A stretch of 64,000 bases of DNA from contig OX381714.1 of assembly GCA_947462335.1 (NCBI GenBank), forward strand, positions 16,154,618-16,218,617, written 5' to 3'. Within the stretch, counting starts at the first letter, position 1; every line of letters starts with the position of its first letter. A model generated the notes under the pieces. The model did not search any database. It saw only the letters and a list, made by a program, of their open reading frames with translations, and was not told the DNA's origin. The stretch is from Harmothoe impar (Eukaryota > Annelida > Polychaeta > Phyllodocida > Polynoidae). A program made the position numbers and the translations under genes. Shown one piece after another: positions 50,954-62,129 of the stretch.

Positions 50954-53242
50954 CGAATACTTCCGGGTTATCATGTCAGAATGGATATGTTTGTAATTTC
51001 ATGACATGATCAATGATGGCTATAATGTATATGTTGTGTATCCTACGGGGTTCTATTGATTCAATTAGAGGGAAAGAGAGAGAATTGATGACGGGACAGA
51101 AAGTGAGAGCATATAAAACTAGAACCGTTATACTTCAAACAACTAGTACCACCTGCCGACCCTAGGTGGCGGCAGCCGTTCGGCAAGCTGACCTTTGGAG
51201 GCTGGGGCGGTGGTGTTGTATTTTTATCGGCTGGGAAAACACATGCTAAATGTTAAGAAACCAAGCTCACCCTGCCAATATGTAATACTAATATAGTACC
51301 TTCTGTCAGAAAGTGAACTCATACCAGCTCCAAGCCAGATGTGGGCCCATGTGTGACCATATCATTACATGTCATGGCGGGGCAGGGAGGTTATATTAGT
51401 TATTTAGTATACACTATATCTATACAGAATTCCTCACATATATATTTACATTGCGACTTGCCATGGGTATGTATGTCAGTGCTCTCCAGTTGAGCCTGGT
51501 ACACTGTATCACGCATCATGGAGACCTTAGCTGGTTTTACTCAGCACTGAGTTGTCATAGCAGGTTTTCTTTTGGCATTTGCACACTTTGCAGATTTTCC
51601 AGTAGAGCTGTCGAGACTATGACTACTAGTACGTTCTCTGTCTAACCATGCATACAAGGGTATTACAACTATGTCATGGGCCTTTTGGGTCTCTGGGGAT
51701 GTTTTCACCTGCAAGTCATTTTGTATAAGTCTAACCTCAAAAACAGCATCATATCAATTCTAAGCTACAAGCCTGAGTGCTAGGTACTACCTGCTATCCA
51801 TAATATACCAATAGACAATTTGCATAGACAGAGCAATCCAGAAAAGCATTGTTATATGCCACCTCTTTCTGATGTGGTATTTTGGGCTGGGTTCTGGGTC
51901 TCCGAAGTGAGCACATGTACCTCGTACATTGGGCAAAATTCACAACATCAGCTTGTACCCTTCTGGAGGCGGGCCACTTCTCTTGTTCTGTTGGAGATAA
52001 AAGTCACTTGAACCCAGAAGAACCTTGATATACGTGGGTGCTGCTAACGTATATAGGTAGACTGTAGATAGGATGGCTGCACAGTACATGTAGGCTGAGC
52101 ACCTGACACCTATACAGAGTAACTATTCTGATATGATGTACCCCATATACACATCTCCTTTCATTTTCTCATGCTACATGTATTACAAAATGAAAGGTAA
52201 TACTTAACTCTATAGTTTTCCGTATTCTCAGGGTCTTGTTGGGACCCAGAGGTATATAGATATAGGGTGGGGCTCCTGGTTCTATCTTGGCCGGTCTAGA
52301 GGGGGCACACGGACCCATGTACCCCTAGGCCCCCTGAATCCGCCTATGCATGTTCTATACTCATATAATATTCTTATCCACCGATAATGTTTCATCAATC
52401 CAATATCTGTCTCTATCACTCTACATTGACAGTAAAGCAAGTTTCCCCAAATAAGCAAAAAGACCCCACATAAGTCATAATTGCATTGTACTGACTGTTG
52501 TCTGTGATACCTACCCCATGTTTGCCTAGAAATCATACAAATGAAGCCATTAATGCCTCCTCTGGGAAATGGCGGACCCGGAAGTAACCGGAGCCGAGGT
52601 GAAGGTCACCTTCACGCCTGAATGGGCACAGGTCCCTGGAGGAAGGTGCTGCATGCTCTGCCTACAGTGGGGGTGCGTGATATGGGGGGGAGAGATGTTC
52701 TTAAAATTGCAGGGGTGTGGAGTTCCCTTGGATAATAAAAGTCAATGTGTGGTCTACATACATGGTAATTCTCTGCTTCCATGTCTGACTTGCTGTCAAT
52801 ATACTGGACTTAAAAAGGGAGAGTCTAGTATTTTGGGAGAGAATCCAACGGCCTGACTCTCTTTCACACAAGATTTGACTCTGGAAGGAGAGTCCAGCCC
52901 TGCCCGAATTCCCTTTGAAATGGGATTCATCAGGCAATGCTGGCCAGACTCTCCCTGAAGTGAGTCATTTTGGCATACAACCAGAGAGTCTGGCTGGCAT
53001 TCTTGTTTCTCTATTAATATCTGAAACCTGAATGACAAAGGGGGGGTTTTGGCAACACTGTGAGACATCTACCCATTGGTTGACTTTAGAGACTATATTC
53101 AGTTCACTATTCTCACACCAGGTGTCAGGGCTATGGCGGATGTACTCGGCCCCCTCACATATATAGGAACAAACGCCGCCATTACGGTGTCCTAATTAAG
53201 ACCCACCAGATGGCGCCGCGGCAACAGTTGGCCAGCACCATG

Positions 53243-53256
53243 GTTACCATAGCAAC
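53243..53256 (+). promoter_or_regulatory. RFX X-box motif (exact match to consensus)
   Basis: GTTACCATAGCAAC fits GTNRCC-N(0-3)-RGYAAC with a two-base spacer. It lies 780 bases upstream of the TATA box at 54019. Similar one- or two-mismatch sites occur elsewhere in the window. Confidence 0.45.
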
Positions 53257-54018
53257 CGGAAAACTGTGACATGGTCGCCAACGTCGGTCGTCATGGCAAC
53301 CGGTCACTCGAGGTCTGTTGTCGGATGACAATAATTTGTGTGGTCCTGTAAATTTCACAGGGTGATTTTTTTGGTGTTTGTTCTTGATGAAATATGAGGT
53401 TGAAATAATTCGCACTTATAGCTGCTTGGATTATGTAGCTAAGATTTATTAGATGGAGACCAAAGGGGTTACTTAAAGTCGCAATTCAGGGACATAAATG
53501 TGTTATATTTCACTGGGGTTGTGACAAAAATGGAGCAGCCATACCGATAGGTGGTTAGTATAGGTGGTCAATTATGACAAGATGGTGTAGGAGGCGGGGC
53601 GGGAAGATACACTTAGAGTCTATTCCATCTCTCGTCAGACCACGTTCACATCTCACTCATTAACACGAGAGTTGACCCAGGAGACGGCCAGCTCATTGGT
53701 TCTGACCATTCCTCAACAGGAGACCCGCTACACTGGCATCTGATACCTGTAAAACATAACACCTCCAGTGGAATCTACCCCCTATACCCTACACCTCCCC
53801 CCCAACCCCCTCTCTCACACACTCCTCCAGTACATTCTCCTGTACAGGAAACACAATCCTGCCGTTGCCATGGAATCCTGATCACTTCCTGTTAGGCTGG
53901 AACACCATTCTGGACACTGGCCATAAACCAGGCTGCAACAATTTGTGTGGTGGAACAACTGGTGTGTGGTGGGATACCTCACACAATCAGTCTGTCACCT
54001 ATACAGTGTGCACCCCAT

Positions 54019-54184
54019 TATATAGCAGCAGTGGATCCTGATTTACTATAGGAAAACTGAGGACTGGACACTCTTTATTGGTTGGTGTGACTGTCAAGGA
54101 CCTGAGGAGATCTATACTAAGGTCACACAGAGGTCAGGGCTGGACATGTGGATGTAGGTCTGGAGATAAGAGCTTCAGGACACC
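54019..54184 (+). promoter_or_regulatory. TATA-type promoter and 5' UTR of a short WH2 isoform (candidate)
   Basis: TTATATAG is centred at 54018-54025. A start about 30 bases on would leave a 5' UTR of roughly 135 bases before the ATG at 54185. The leader contains a tiny upstream ORF (ATGTGGATGTAG) that could damp translation. The position, just 1.1 kb before the WH2 exon, fits an internal promoter. Not supported by transcript data here. Confidence 0.35.
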
Positions 54185-54212
54185 ATGACCTTCTATGGCC
54201 GCAATGCCACAG
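54185..54212 (+). CDS. Candidate alternative first coding exon, MTFYGRNAT, spliced to the WH2 exon
   Basis: An ATG in good context (ACACCATGA) encodes MTFYGRNAT and reaches donor ACAG|GTCAGC after 28 nt, leaving one base (phase 1). The WH2 exon at 55307 enters in phase 1, so the join gives MTFYGRNAT-D-RLTKAPLVN without a frame change. The product would carry only the canonical WH2 motif and the Ser-rich tail, without the acidic or proline-rich parts. The exact phase match plus an upstream TATA box are the evidence; a 9-codon ORF by itself is weak. Confidence 0.4.
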
Positions 54213-54231
54213 GTCAGCAGCAGCATTTGTT

Positions 54232-54374
54232 ACTTCATTTTGAGGATTTGTTGCCCAAATTGAGGATTTGTCACTTTTTGAGGATTTGGGACTTTTTGAG
54301 GATGCATGTGATACTTTTTGAGGATAATATCCTTACATTTTGAGGATTTGTTACTTTTTGAGGATTTGATACTT
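54232..54374 (+). repeat. Tandem TTTTTGAGGATTTG repeat, about 7 units of about 19 bp
   Basis: TTTGAGGATTTG or close variants recur near 54238, 54257, 54276, 54294, 54315, 54337 and 54355, starting 20 bases after the donor of the exon at 54212. Confidence 0.85.
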
Positions 54375-55306
54375 AAGAGTAGCACATCCTCAACCTTAGG
54401 ATTTGTTATTTTTATGGGAATTTGATGCTATTTATATTACATGGTTGTACATGTCAATGTACCATATCGTCCCCCATACCCAGAAGGTGTGCGCGTTCCT
54501 TACCTAACTGAGGCAATCATCAGATTTTTGAAAACGATAGATTTCAATGATGACATTGTTCGGATATTGACTAGTGCGTATCTGACTTGATCGATAATCG
54601 AGCACTAATATATTGGAGGGAATGGTATCTAACTATAATCACACATCTAAAGGACTTGAACTAATTAGCCCGTTTTGACACCTAATGTCTTACTGTCAGT
54701 ATACATGACAAGGTCCATGAAACAATATGTCATCACTGTCAGATGATGATTGATGGTCTTAGATCACTTTCTTGATTGCCAGCAGTCAGTAATTATAATC
54801 AACACTGGTGTGACATATCTACTCTCGGGTCCACTACAGTTTTACAATTCTTTACAAGTGATTAGATCATATGTTGACAGTGGTGGTCATTACATTTTAC
54901 TCATATTATGAGCTTGGTCATAATATATCAAAAGGTCATAGATGGTCATTTAGATAGTAGAAGGCCATTATTTTAGTGTATTTTGATAACCTTACAAACG
55001 TTAACAGTGCCCAGCACATGTTAATGCCCTGAATTAAATCGGACCAAGCAAAAAAGGAAATGTACCCCGTATCCCCCGCTGATCTCTTACCTTTACCAGA
55101 GTGTTTGGATACCCCCACACATACTAATATTGTAAAAGAGCAAAATATTCCCAAAACCTTTTTCAGCTTTTTGGACCAATTACTGAGGATAAACTATAAA
55201 TCTCAGAACTTTACTGTGCCAACGTTTCGGTCTTCGCAGACCTTCATCAGGTTATAGGTTTTATTGACAACAGAGCTAATGTTGAGTGTTATTTGGTGTC
55301 TTACAG

Positions 55307-55420
55307 ACAGACTGACCAAGGCGCCATTGGTCAATGCCCACTCGGACCTCATCTCACAGATCCACACCGGTGTCACTCTCCGCAAGAGCCCGGCCGGCAA
55401 GAAGATACGTGGTGCGGACG
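55307..55420 (+). CDS. WH2 (actin-monomer-binding) exon
   Basis: A 114-nt exon follows acceptor GTCTTACAG and ends GACG|GTGAGT, phase 1 to phase 1. With the G carried over from 29040 it reads DRLTKAPLVN, then AHSDLISQIHTGVTLRKS, then PAGKKIRGAD. HSDLISQIHTG is the amphipathic helix of a WH2 domain and VTLRKS is its LKKV-like strand; both are in the canonical order and spacing that bind G-actin. The motif lies 32 residues after the weaker LRAT motif of the preceding exon. A second acceptor, GACAG four bases downstream, would break the frame, so 55307 is preferred. Confidence 0.85.
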
Positions 55421-55440
55421 GTGAGTACAGCATGGCACTA

Positions 55441-55606
55441 GTCGCTGAAATGAAGGGTCCTACGGCACAAAGTCGCTTTTTTTGGAGCCTTTATCATATT
55501 GACAATTTTGTCCAAAAGTCGCTAGGTCGCTGAAATCATTGTATCAAGGCGCCAGGTCGCCTGGAAAACAGCCCAGGTCCCCAGGTCGCTTTTGACCCCT
55601 CTTAGA
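55441..55606 (-). repeat. Dispersed repeat rich in GCGACCTG, copy 2 (inverted)
   Basis: GTCGCTAGGTCGCTGAAATC and CCCAGGTCGCTTTTGACCCC mirror the 522-690 repeat on the other strand. It begins only 20 bases after the WH2 exon donor. Confidence 0.7.
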
Positions 55607-57453
55607 CAAAACTACATGCTACTCACCTAAATGTACATCAAACTTTACGAGTTGAAGCTGGTAATGTCACATGAAGCCAAAGGTTGAGTGTGATATGACC
55701 TGGCTTCAAAGTGTGAAGTACGATGTACATGTATGTCAATAAGTGGGGTTTTGTGTTTATGACATACACGTTTTATCATGAAAAACCTTTGAATTTCTTT
55801 TGCATTATATGACATCATAGGCCATGAAGTAAAACTAAATGTGAGCATCCACGTAGAAAAGCTTAGAAAGTGTAGAGGTATGTGAGCACCCTTACTGTAT
55901 GGGACTGTATGGCTGCTTACATAGCTTTCAGCGGCTATTTACGTTCATGCTTTAAGCTATATAACTGGGGTAAAAATTGAAGTGGATTCCAAAGTAATCC
56001 TCACACCAAAAACAATGATAGTTAAGGGAAATCTCTGGGCTTTATTCTTGTGAGTTACACTAGCATACACCCACTCCTCAGGGCTCCTCCATCTAGGCTT
56101 CTAGCAGCGTCCCAAATACACCTGGATACACTCACACACAGTGCCGCCACCTGGTGTGCAGTTCGGGGACTACTGCTGTGTGCATCCTCTCCAGTGTCGG
56201 GTGGGTTTTATACAGAGAACATTAATTTCAATACAGGAAATAATGCTAGTCAATGGATTAATGTCATTAGCTGCCATTTTGCATCGATGACAGTTATGAA
56301 GATGCAGTTGGAAATATAGTGTTAGTCATATAATATCAGACGGTGGTTGGAAAGTACATGCATTTCGCAATCCAGGTCCACAATCAACCTGTATCAACAA
56401 AATTATCATTTAAATGAGATGCTAGTTCACTTTACAAAATTCAGGTAAAGCAAAGACTGACAATAAGTATTTGAATCAATGTCACATGAAAACTACAGGC
56501 ACCGTAAAAGATTAATCCCATTGTATCACAAAAATGTATAAACTTCTGGAAATAGCCATATTGTTAACTGATCATAGTAGGGACATATAAGGGGTTATAC
56601 CAAAACTGAAAAGTGGCTCGCTTTACCTGAATCGACCTTAATACCTGTGATTAAACCTTTTCGGAAAGAAATGCACGTTCACAAACTAGCAGGGCCCTAT
56701 ATATCCCAATCTTCACCTCCTGTTGAAGCAGTAAATAACACTTTTTTGAGCAGACGACATTTGAGCAACAGACTGCTTGTACCTGGTCTGCCGTGTCTGT
56801 CCATGTCCAGGCCGCCAATACATGGTGCCAGACGGGACGGAACCAGCGAAGGCCATAAAAATAGATTGCTCTTGTCGCCGCCAGATGGCGTGTATGTTAG
56901 TTAGCCCTTTAAGGGCCGCATAGTGAATTAATGTATGATACCCATTGCTGTCATGATGCGTGAATGCAGCCATGGGAGGGTTAGTGATAGACCAAGGCTA
57001 TTGGAATGAAACGAAGAATTACACTCAATTATTTCTGCCCTTGATGAATCTGAGAAATAAAGACATCAGACAGCTACACAAAGTATCATTATAGTCCAAG
57101 ATACTAGCATTGTTTACATATGTTGTCTAATGTGTACTCTGATACCTTTAATCTTCAAATAGATGCCCGTCCATCTTTGATTTTGGAATCTTTCAATATT
57201 ACCAAGAATATTTTCTCATGGTTGGGGGGAGGGGGGGGGGCATTTGAGGCAAAACGATAAAGATAATATCATTTGTGATTTCAGAACACATAATACCTAT
57301 AGGCTTCCTGTACTAAATAATAACACTTAAATTAGCTAGACGGTCAATTATCAATCATTGTTTCCTGGATTGATTTGTAGCTACAGTATTTTCGAGAAAT
57401 TATTCTTTAAAATATTGTTTAAATATTCATTTTATATAATTTGGATTTTTCAG
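55607..57453. other. Intron between WH2 exon and Ser-rich exon
   Basis: AT-rich DNA with a half MITE at 56901 and a G-run at 57223-57240. No additional exon found. Confidence 0.6.
56901..56990. mobile_element. TTAA-palindrome MITE copy, left half only
   Basis: TTAGCCCTTTAAGGGCCGC, then GTCATGATGCGTGAATGCAG; truncated after the first arm. Confidence 0.75.
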
Positions 57454-57600
57454 AGCCGCGCGTAGACGACAGCGGTGACACGTTCAGTGAGACGGCGTCT
57501 GTAACGAGCAGTGGTTCAGGAGAAGACTATAGTGGCAGCTCTACTGGGTCGCGGCCCCCTCCCCCCACCCTACCCAAACCCAACAAGCCAAGTCCTATAC
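57454..57600 (+). CDS. Ser/acidic exon with second RPPPPTLPK ligand
   Basis: A 147-nt exon follows acceptor GGATTTTTCAG and ends ATAC|GTGAGT, phase 1 to phase 1. It reads (E)PRVDDSGDTFSETASV, then TSSGSGEDYSGSSTGS, then RPPPPTLPKPNKPSPI. The acidic, Ser-rich block contains many possible casein-kinase-type sites. RPPPPTLPK repeats the SH3-ligand motif of the exon at 27837. The phase match to both neighbours makes it a cassette that could be skipped without a frameshift. Confidence 0.83.
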
Positions 57601-58796
57601 GTGAGTACATCAAGCATGATGTGATCAAGCTTTAAACTCTCATTTTATAATGAAGGGTTCAACTTGGTGTTTGAAATATACAGCGATAAGAATGTTAATA
57701 CACAGGTAAAACAGCGATATGAAGAGTTGGTTGCAAAGTAGAATAATCTATCCCAGAAGTGTGGCATATAATATATTATGGTGGTTCTGTTTCTGTAGAG
57801 ATATCATGGGAAAGATTACTGTGTTTCAATGCCAGAGTGAATACTAAATAGGGCATAGTGACATGAAAAATTTATTATTTTAGGAAAATTATTTGTGGGT
57901 TGCATTAAATATCCATAACCCAGAGTTCTGTGAGTTTCCTCCCCTAAAATGATATGTTGATATGTAATATGCAAGAGCACATTGGTAGAAAATGCTGATT
58001 AATGCGTTTTGCAATGACAACTCCTCATATCTATATCTATGTATACATGTAGTTTCAGTAATAGCCGACCCCTGCATTATACATGACGATAGTTATTATT
58101 ACAGCAGATCCATTTGTTCATGGGTGAGCAGGTCCTATCTGCATTATGATTAAGGGACGATTTTCTATTTTGTTGGCATTCTAAACCCAGTGTGGTCCAC
58201 TGTATATATGAGGCCACATTGTGACTATAGCTGTCAGAGTGGTGAATTTGTATGGGGGTGCAGTGGACGCTTAGCAAGAGTACACAGATGGCACATTGAA
58301 CGTGTGTATTTAATGGCCATGCAATCAATGTTGAACACAATACACAAAGTCTGGATATCGGGCATTATAATGATACTTGTATTATGTACACACACAGGTA
58401 ATATTGGTTTGGTACCTGTATAGAACTACCATAGTAAAGTGTGATACCACATTGTATACATATCATGATATCGTGAACCCACTTTTCCAGAAAAATAAAA
58501 TAAAATAAAATTTGGCACATTCAATATGCACGTCCATATTAGGAAGGGTGTCTTTGTTGCCATCGTCATTATCATTGACAGTGAGGGGAGGGGGACGGAG
58601 GGGTCGTTTTATCAGGAAAATATAGAAGCATAGAAGCAACTATAATTTTCTGGTGTAATATAGGACCAATTATACATGACATAAGCGGCCACACCCTAAA
58701 ATGACAGTAACCATTAAGTTACATAATGCTGGGTCGTGATGAGTAGCGCTATACCTGCCTCGTGACTGTACCCCTTTAAAAATTCAGGCAATGGAT

Positions 58797-59072
58797 ATAA
58801 CCCTTTAAGGACTGCATGGTGCTTTAATGCGCTATGCCCTTTGTCATCGTGATGCTTGAATGTCGACCTGGTAGTCTACTCACCAGTGTTTGCATGATGC
58901 TTGAATCATCCTATTGATTGATTGATTTTTTTATTGGCAATAAGTTTGATATACTGGAAGTTTTTCAAATTAGTGTCATAGGGGATATCGTAATGTAGAC
59001 GCCCCAATGCTGCATTGGTGCATCATGCCAGCATAGCACATTAAAGGCATTATGCAGCCCTTAGAGGGTTAG
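58797..59072. mobile_element. TTAA-palindrome MITE copy with insertion in the centre
   Basis: ATAACCCTTTAAGGACTGC to ATGCAGCCCTTAGAGGGTTAG. About 90 bp starting TTGATTGATTGATTTTT (58913) interrupt the second hairpin. Confidence 0.8.
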
Positions 59073-60444
59073 CTATTAATGAGAGCATACAGATGCTGAT
59101 TGGGTGACCTCAACACTAATTTATTCAATGATATATGGTACAGGTGTATAGAACAGGCTATTGGTTGAAGCCTGTCCACCACCCAGCTACCCACCTGTAC
59201 TCCTACCTGTCCTGGACCTGTTGGTGCCAGTTAGTGAGCTTCTCCAGGGTGTTCACACAGGAGGTATACAGACTTAACACACCTGTGGGAACTCTACCTG
59301 TATAGAGGCACAGTACCTTTGCTTTAGGGTGTGTCTAGTAGACTGGTATAGCAGGAAAGGGCCTGTAGTGGCTCTATCTATAGATACACTGGAGGCTATA
59401 GTAGCAGCAGTCATGGAAGGAATGGGAGAAGGTAGGACTGTATTGTTTTATGTATATCATACACATGGAAGATATTGGGGTGATTTACTATATAGAAATT
59501 CGATCAAATATTGGTGATTCATGGTATATTGGTCGATGAATTATCAGTTTTAGTACTTAAAAATTGTAATAGCAAAGAGGGGATTGCGATTGGCTTGACT
59601 TTTCACTGTCTTAAGTTGGGAGATGCCGGTATGATATGTATAAAGACAATGGTAAAATGTTGGTGGGTGTGATCCCATATCAATTACTATTCTGTTAATG
59701 AGCCAACATGAAAGGAAATGTAATTGCCTTGGGGGCATCTTGTGCAACTAGTTACATGATAGGCCTATTTAATCTAATACATATACGTGTGTCTGGGAAA
59801 GTAGAAACCAAGGGAAACAAATACTCTGAGTATTGATGTTTCTTTATTCGGGTTTCCTTTGGTCAGCTGAGAAGCATTGGTTGGTGACATCAATACATAC
59901 CAGGAACCGATGAAACAGGTAGAAATAACACACACAATACTCTCAAATATCATAAAGCCACGCCCCAAATATGTTTGTTTAAGACGTCTTTCAGTTCGGG
60001 GAATAGATAACCAGTGCATATGTATTAGCCACGTGCGTGAATAATTCCACCTGCAAAATAATTTGAAATTATCTAAATAATGATAACTTAAAATAATGGT
60101 AATAATTCAAATTTCAAGTTTTAGATAATTTAAACAGGTATATGCCCATTAAAATCGACACGGTTGACACAGGCATTTTAAAAACGGTTTATAGGGGGAG
60201 GGGGATAAAAATCAACAGGACGATACAGGCATGTTTAGAATAGAAAGACAGAAAGTTTTGAAAATTTTATTTAGACAACCTCAATAATCCGGGTATCTGT
60301 ATAGGCGTACAGGTGGGCCGTTTAGCTGTACAGGTGGGTTCCTCCAGCGTCCAGCCCGTGCTACAGGTGACAACCAACAGGTGTGGAGACCACTCCAGGG
60401 CGTGGCACCTCCCGCAGCTAGCCTTAACCTCACCACCCACCACC

Positions 60445-60649
60445 TTAACCCTTTAAGGGACACATAGTGCTTTAGCTCTTTAACTAAAACATAATGCCGT
60501 GATGCATCATGCCCTTGGTCGTCAAGATGCATGAATGCAGCCCTGGCGAGTAACTCGCCAGGGCTGCATTCAAGCATCATGCCGACCCTACAGGGTTAAT
60601 ACACTCCCTAATGTCACTTTTTAGCGACATGCCGTTCTCATAGAGTTAA
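60445..60649. mobile_element. TTAA-palindrome MITE copy with near-perfect central hairpin
   Basis: TTAACCCTTTAAGGGACAC to ATGCCGTTCTCATAGAGTTAA. The arms around GGCGAGTAACTCGCC (60546) form the best-preserved hairpin of the window. Confidence 0.88.
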
Positions 60650-60765
60650 TGTGGTATTTACTTGATCGCCATGATGCATAAATGCAGACCTAGTGAGTCT
60701 ACTGACCAGGGCTGATTTCGTGCATCATGAGGATGCCTCGGGAGTGTATCAACCCCATAAAGTAT
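60650..60765. mobile_element. Adjacent partial copy of the TTAA-palindrome MITE
   Basis: Module GATCGCCATGATGCATAAATG to TTTCGTGCATCATGAGGATG directly follows the previous copy; no right terminus. Confidence 0.65.
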
Positions 60766-61201
60766 CATATATGCCTGGTCTACACACATGAACCACGAGC
60801 AGGGCAATGCAATACTATATAGAAATCGGTTTTATGAGATATCGAAAGAGAATGGATGAAATGGATATGGTAATAGCAAGGTAGATTGGATATGGGAACA
60901 TATGGTTGGCATAGAAACAGTTGATTATGACCCAACGTGACGCTTCGCAAAAATACATTAAAACATTGAGGGGGAGTTGAGATTATCAAAATGGGTGGCG
61001 TCATTTGTGAACTTCTTTGCATAATATTATGGTCATGTGATATTGGTGTATAAAATTCCCCACTCCTTCCGTATGCATTTCATAAAAGATAGTAATATGC
61101 CTCATAGAAATTTAATCGTCTAGTTATATCAAACATATGAACATGAATTACCCTATGACTTTTACATCTTACTACATGTATGTTTTTTTCTATATTTGCA
61201 G

Positions 61202-61270
61202 ACACGAACACAATGCCGTCTGGTGGCTCAAATAACTCAAATAATTCGTCTACGACGTCAGATGACGTAG
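61202..61270 (+). CDS. Small Ser/Asn-rich exon (23 codons)
   Basis: A 69-nt exon lies between acceptor ATATTTGCAG and donor GTAG|GTGAGT, phase 1 to phase 1. It reads (H)TNTMPSGGSNNSN, then NSSTTSDDV. Low-complexity, probably disordered linker. Support comes from good splice sites, an open frame and exact phase agreement with exons 57454 and 63346 rather than from any domain. Confidence 0.7.
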   Translation, partial: TRTQCRLVAQITQIIRLRRQMT

Positions 61271-61344
61271 GTGAGTAAATGACGTACAAGATACGTCACA
61301 AGCTGTGCCCTCGAAAATAAAAACGTAATTGCCTTAGCAATTCA

Positions 61345-61445
61345 TTCCTTCGGGAGTGCATCAACTGGGTAGGGTCGGCATGATACATAAATGCAGCCCT
61401 GGTGAGTTAATCGCCATGGCTGCATTCATGCATCATAACCACACA
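61345..61445. mobile_element. Internal fragment of the TTAA-palindrome MITE
   Basis: TTCGGGAGTGCATCAACTGG, GGGTCGGCATGATACATAAA and GGCTGCATTCATGCATCATA are the right-hand module; the terminus is missing. It starts only 75 bases after the exon ending at 61270. Confidence 0.72.
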
Positions 61446-61981
61446 TATCCACTCTGGAGCTTGATCTTTTTTTTACCCCAGACAGATAATTCATGCTAAA
61501 GAAAATTAAATCACATCATTCATTTAATCTGAAAATTCAAAAGATTAACATTAAAATTGGCATCGACTTTGGTGAAATTGAAATTGCATCTTTCTAAATG
61601 AACGCTTTGATTGACATTTAATCATTTCGATGTACTCTTTAGTAGCATGAAACTTTCTTTATTTTCAATTTGTTGTGTAGCTAGGGGCCTATACTCACGC
61701 TTTATTTTAACTTTAGTTTCTATCAACTCTGGAAACTATTCTGATTTTATTTCTTTATCAGAAACTAATAGGGCAATAACAAATTGTTATTGTTGATTAG
61801 AAATTAGGGAAACATTAGGGAAACTATGTATGAGCTTCCAGTTAGTAAATAGCTAGATAATATCTTAGGCACAAGCAATAGCATTTGGAACTCAACCATG
61901 GAGTTTATAACCTGGAAATTAAATCATGAATGTAAGCTTAGTATACTCTTATAGTGGGTGGGGGCAAAGATGAATCCAGAT

Positions 61982-62129
61982 GAAACCTTTAAGGGCAGCA
62001 TAGCCATCCATATTTGCCATGATGCATGGATGCAGCCCTGGCAAATGACTCTCCAGGACTGCATTCATGCATCATGATGGCAAAAGGCATAACACATCAA
62101 AGCATTATGATACATTTCTGAAGGGTTAA
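61982..62129. mobile_element. TTAA-palindrome MITE copy, one-hairpin form (148 bp)
   Basis: AAACCTTTAAGGGCAGC to TACATTTCTGAAGGGTTAA; single hairpin with GCCATGATGCATGGATGC arm. Confidence 0.82.

Larger units (their letters stand above)
29041..54018. other. Very long intron (about 26 kb, 29041-55306), main part
   Basis: Holds most of the TTAA-palindrome copies, other MITEs, C-rich low-complexity tracts (37360-37500, 38140-38300, 41340-41450), a CA repeat (40245-40262), the promoter candidate at 38367, the possible cassette exon at 49168 and the regulatory-site clusters. Outside those I find only short random-looking frames. Confidence 0.55.
57601..61201. other. Intron
   Basis: Contains the MITE copies at 58797, 60445 and 60650 and AT-rich unique DNA. 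No gene seen. Confidence 0.6.

Noticed and set aside
52569..52645. MADPEVTGAEVKVTFTPEWAQ start in good ATG context with ETS-like CCGGAAGT
   Set aside because: Available donors are phase 0 or 2, incompatible with the phase-1 WH2 exon; no support as a separate gene.
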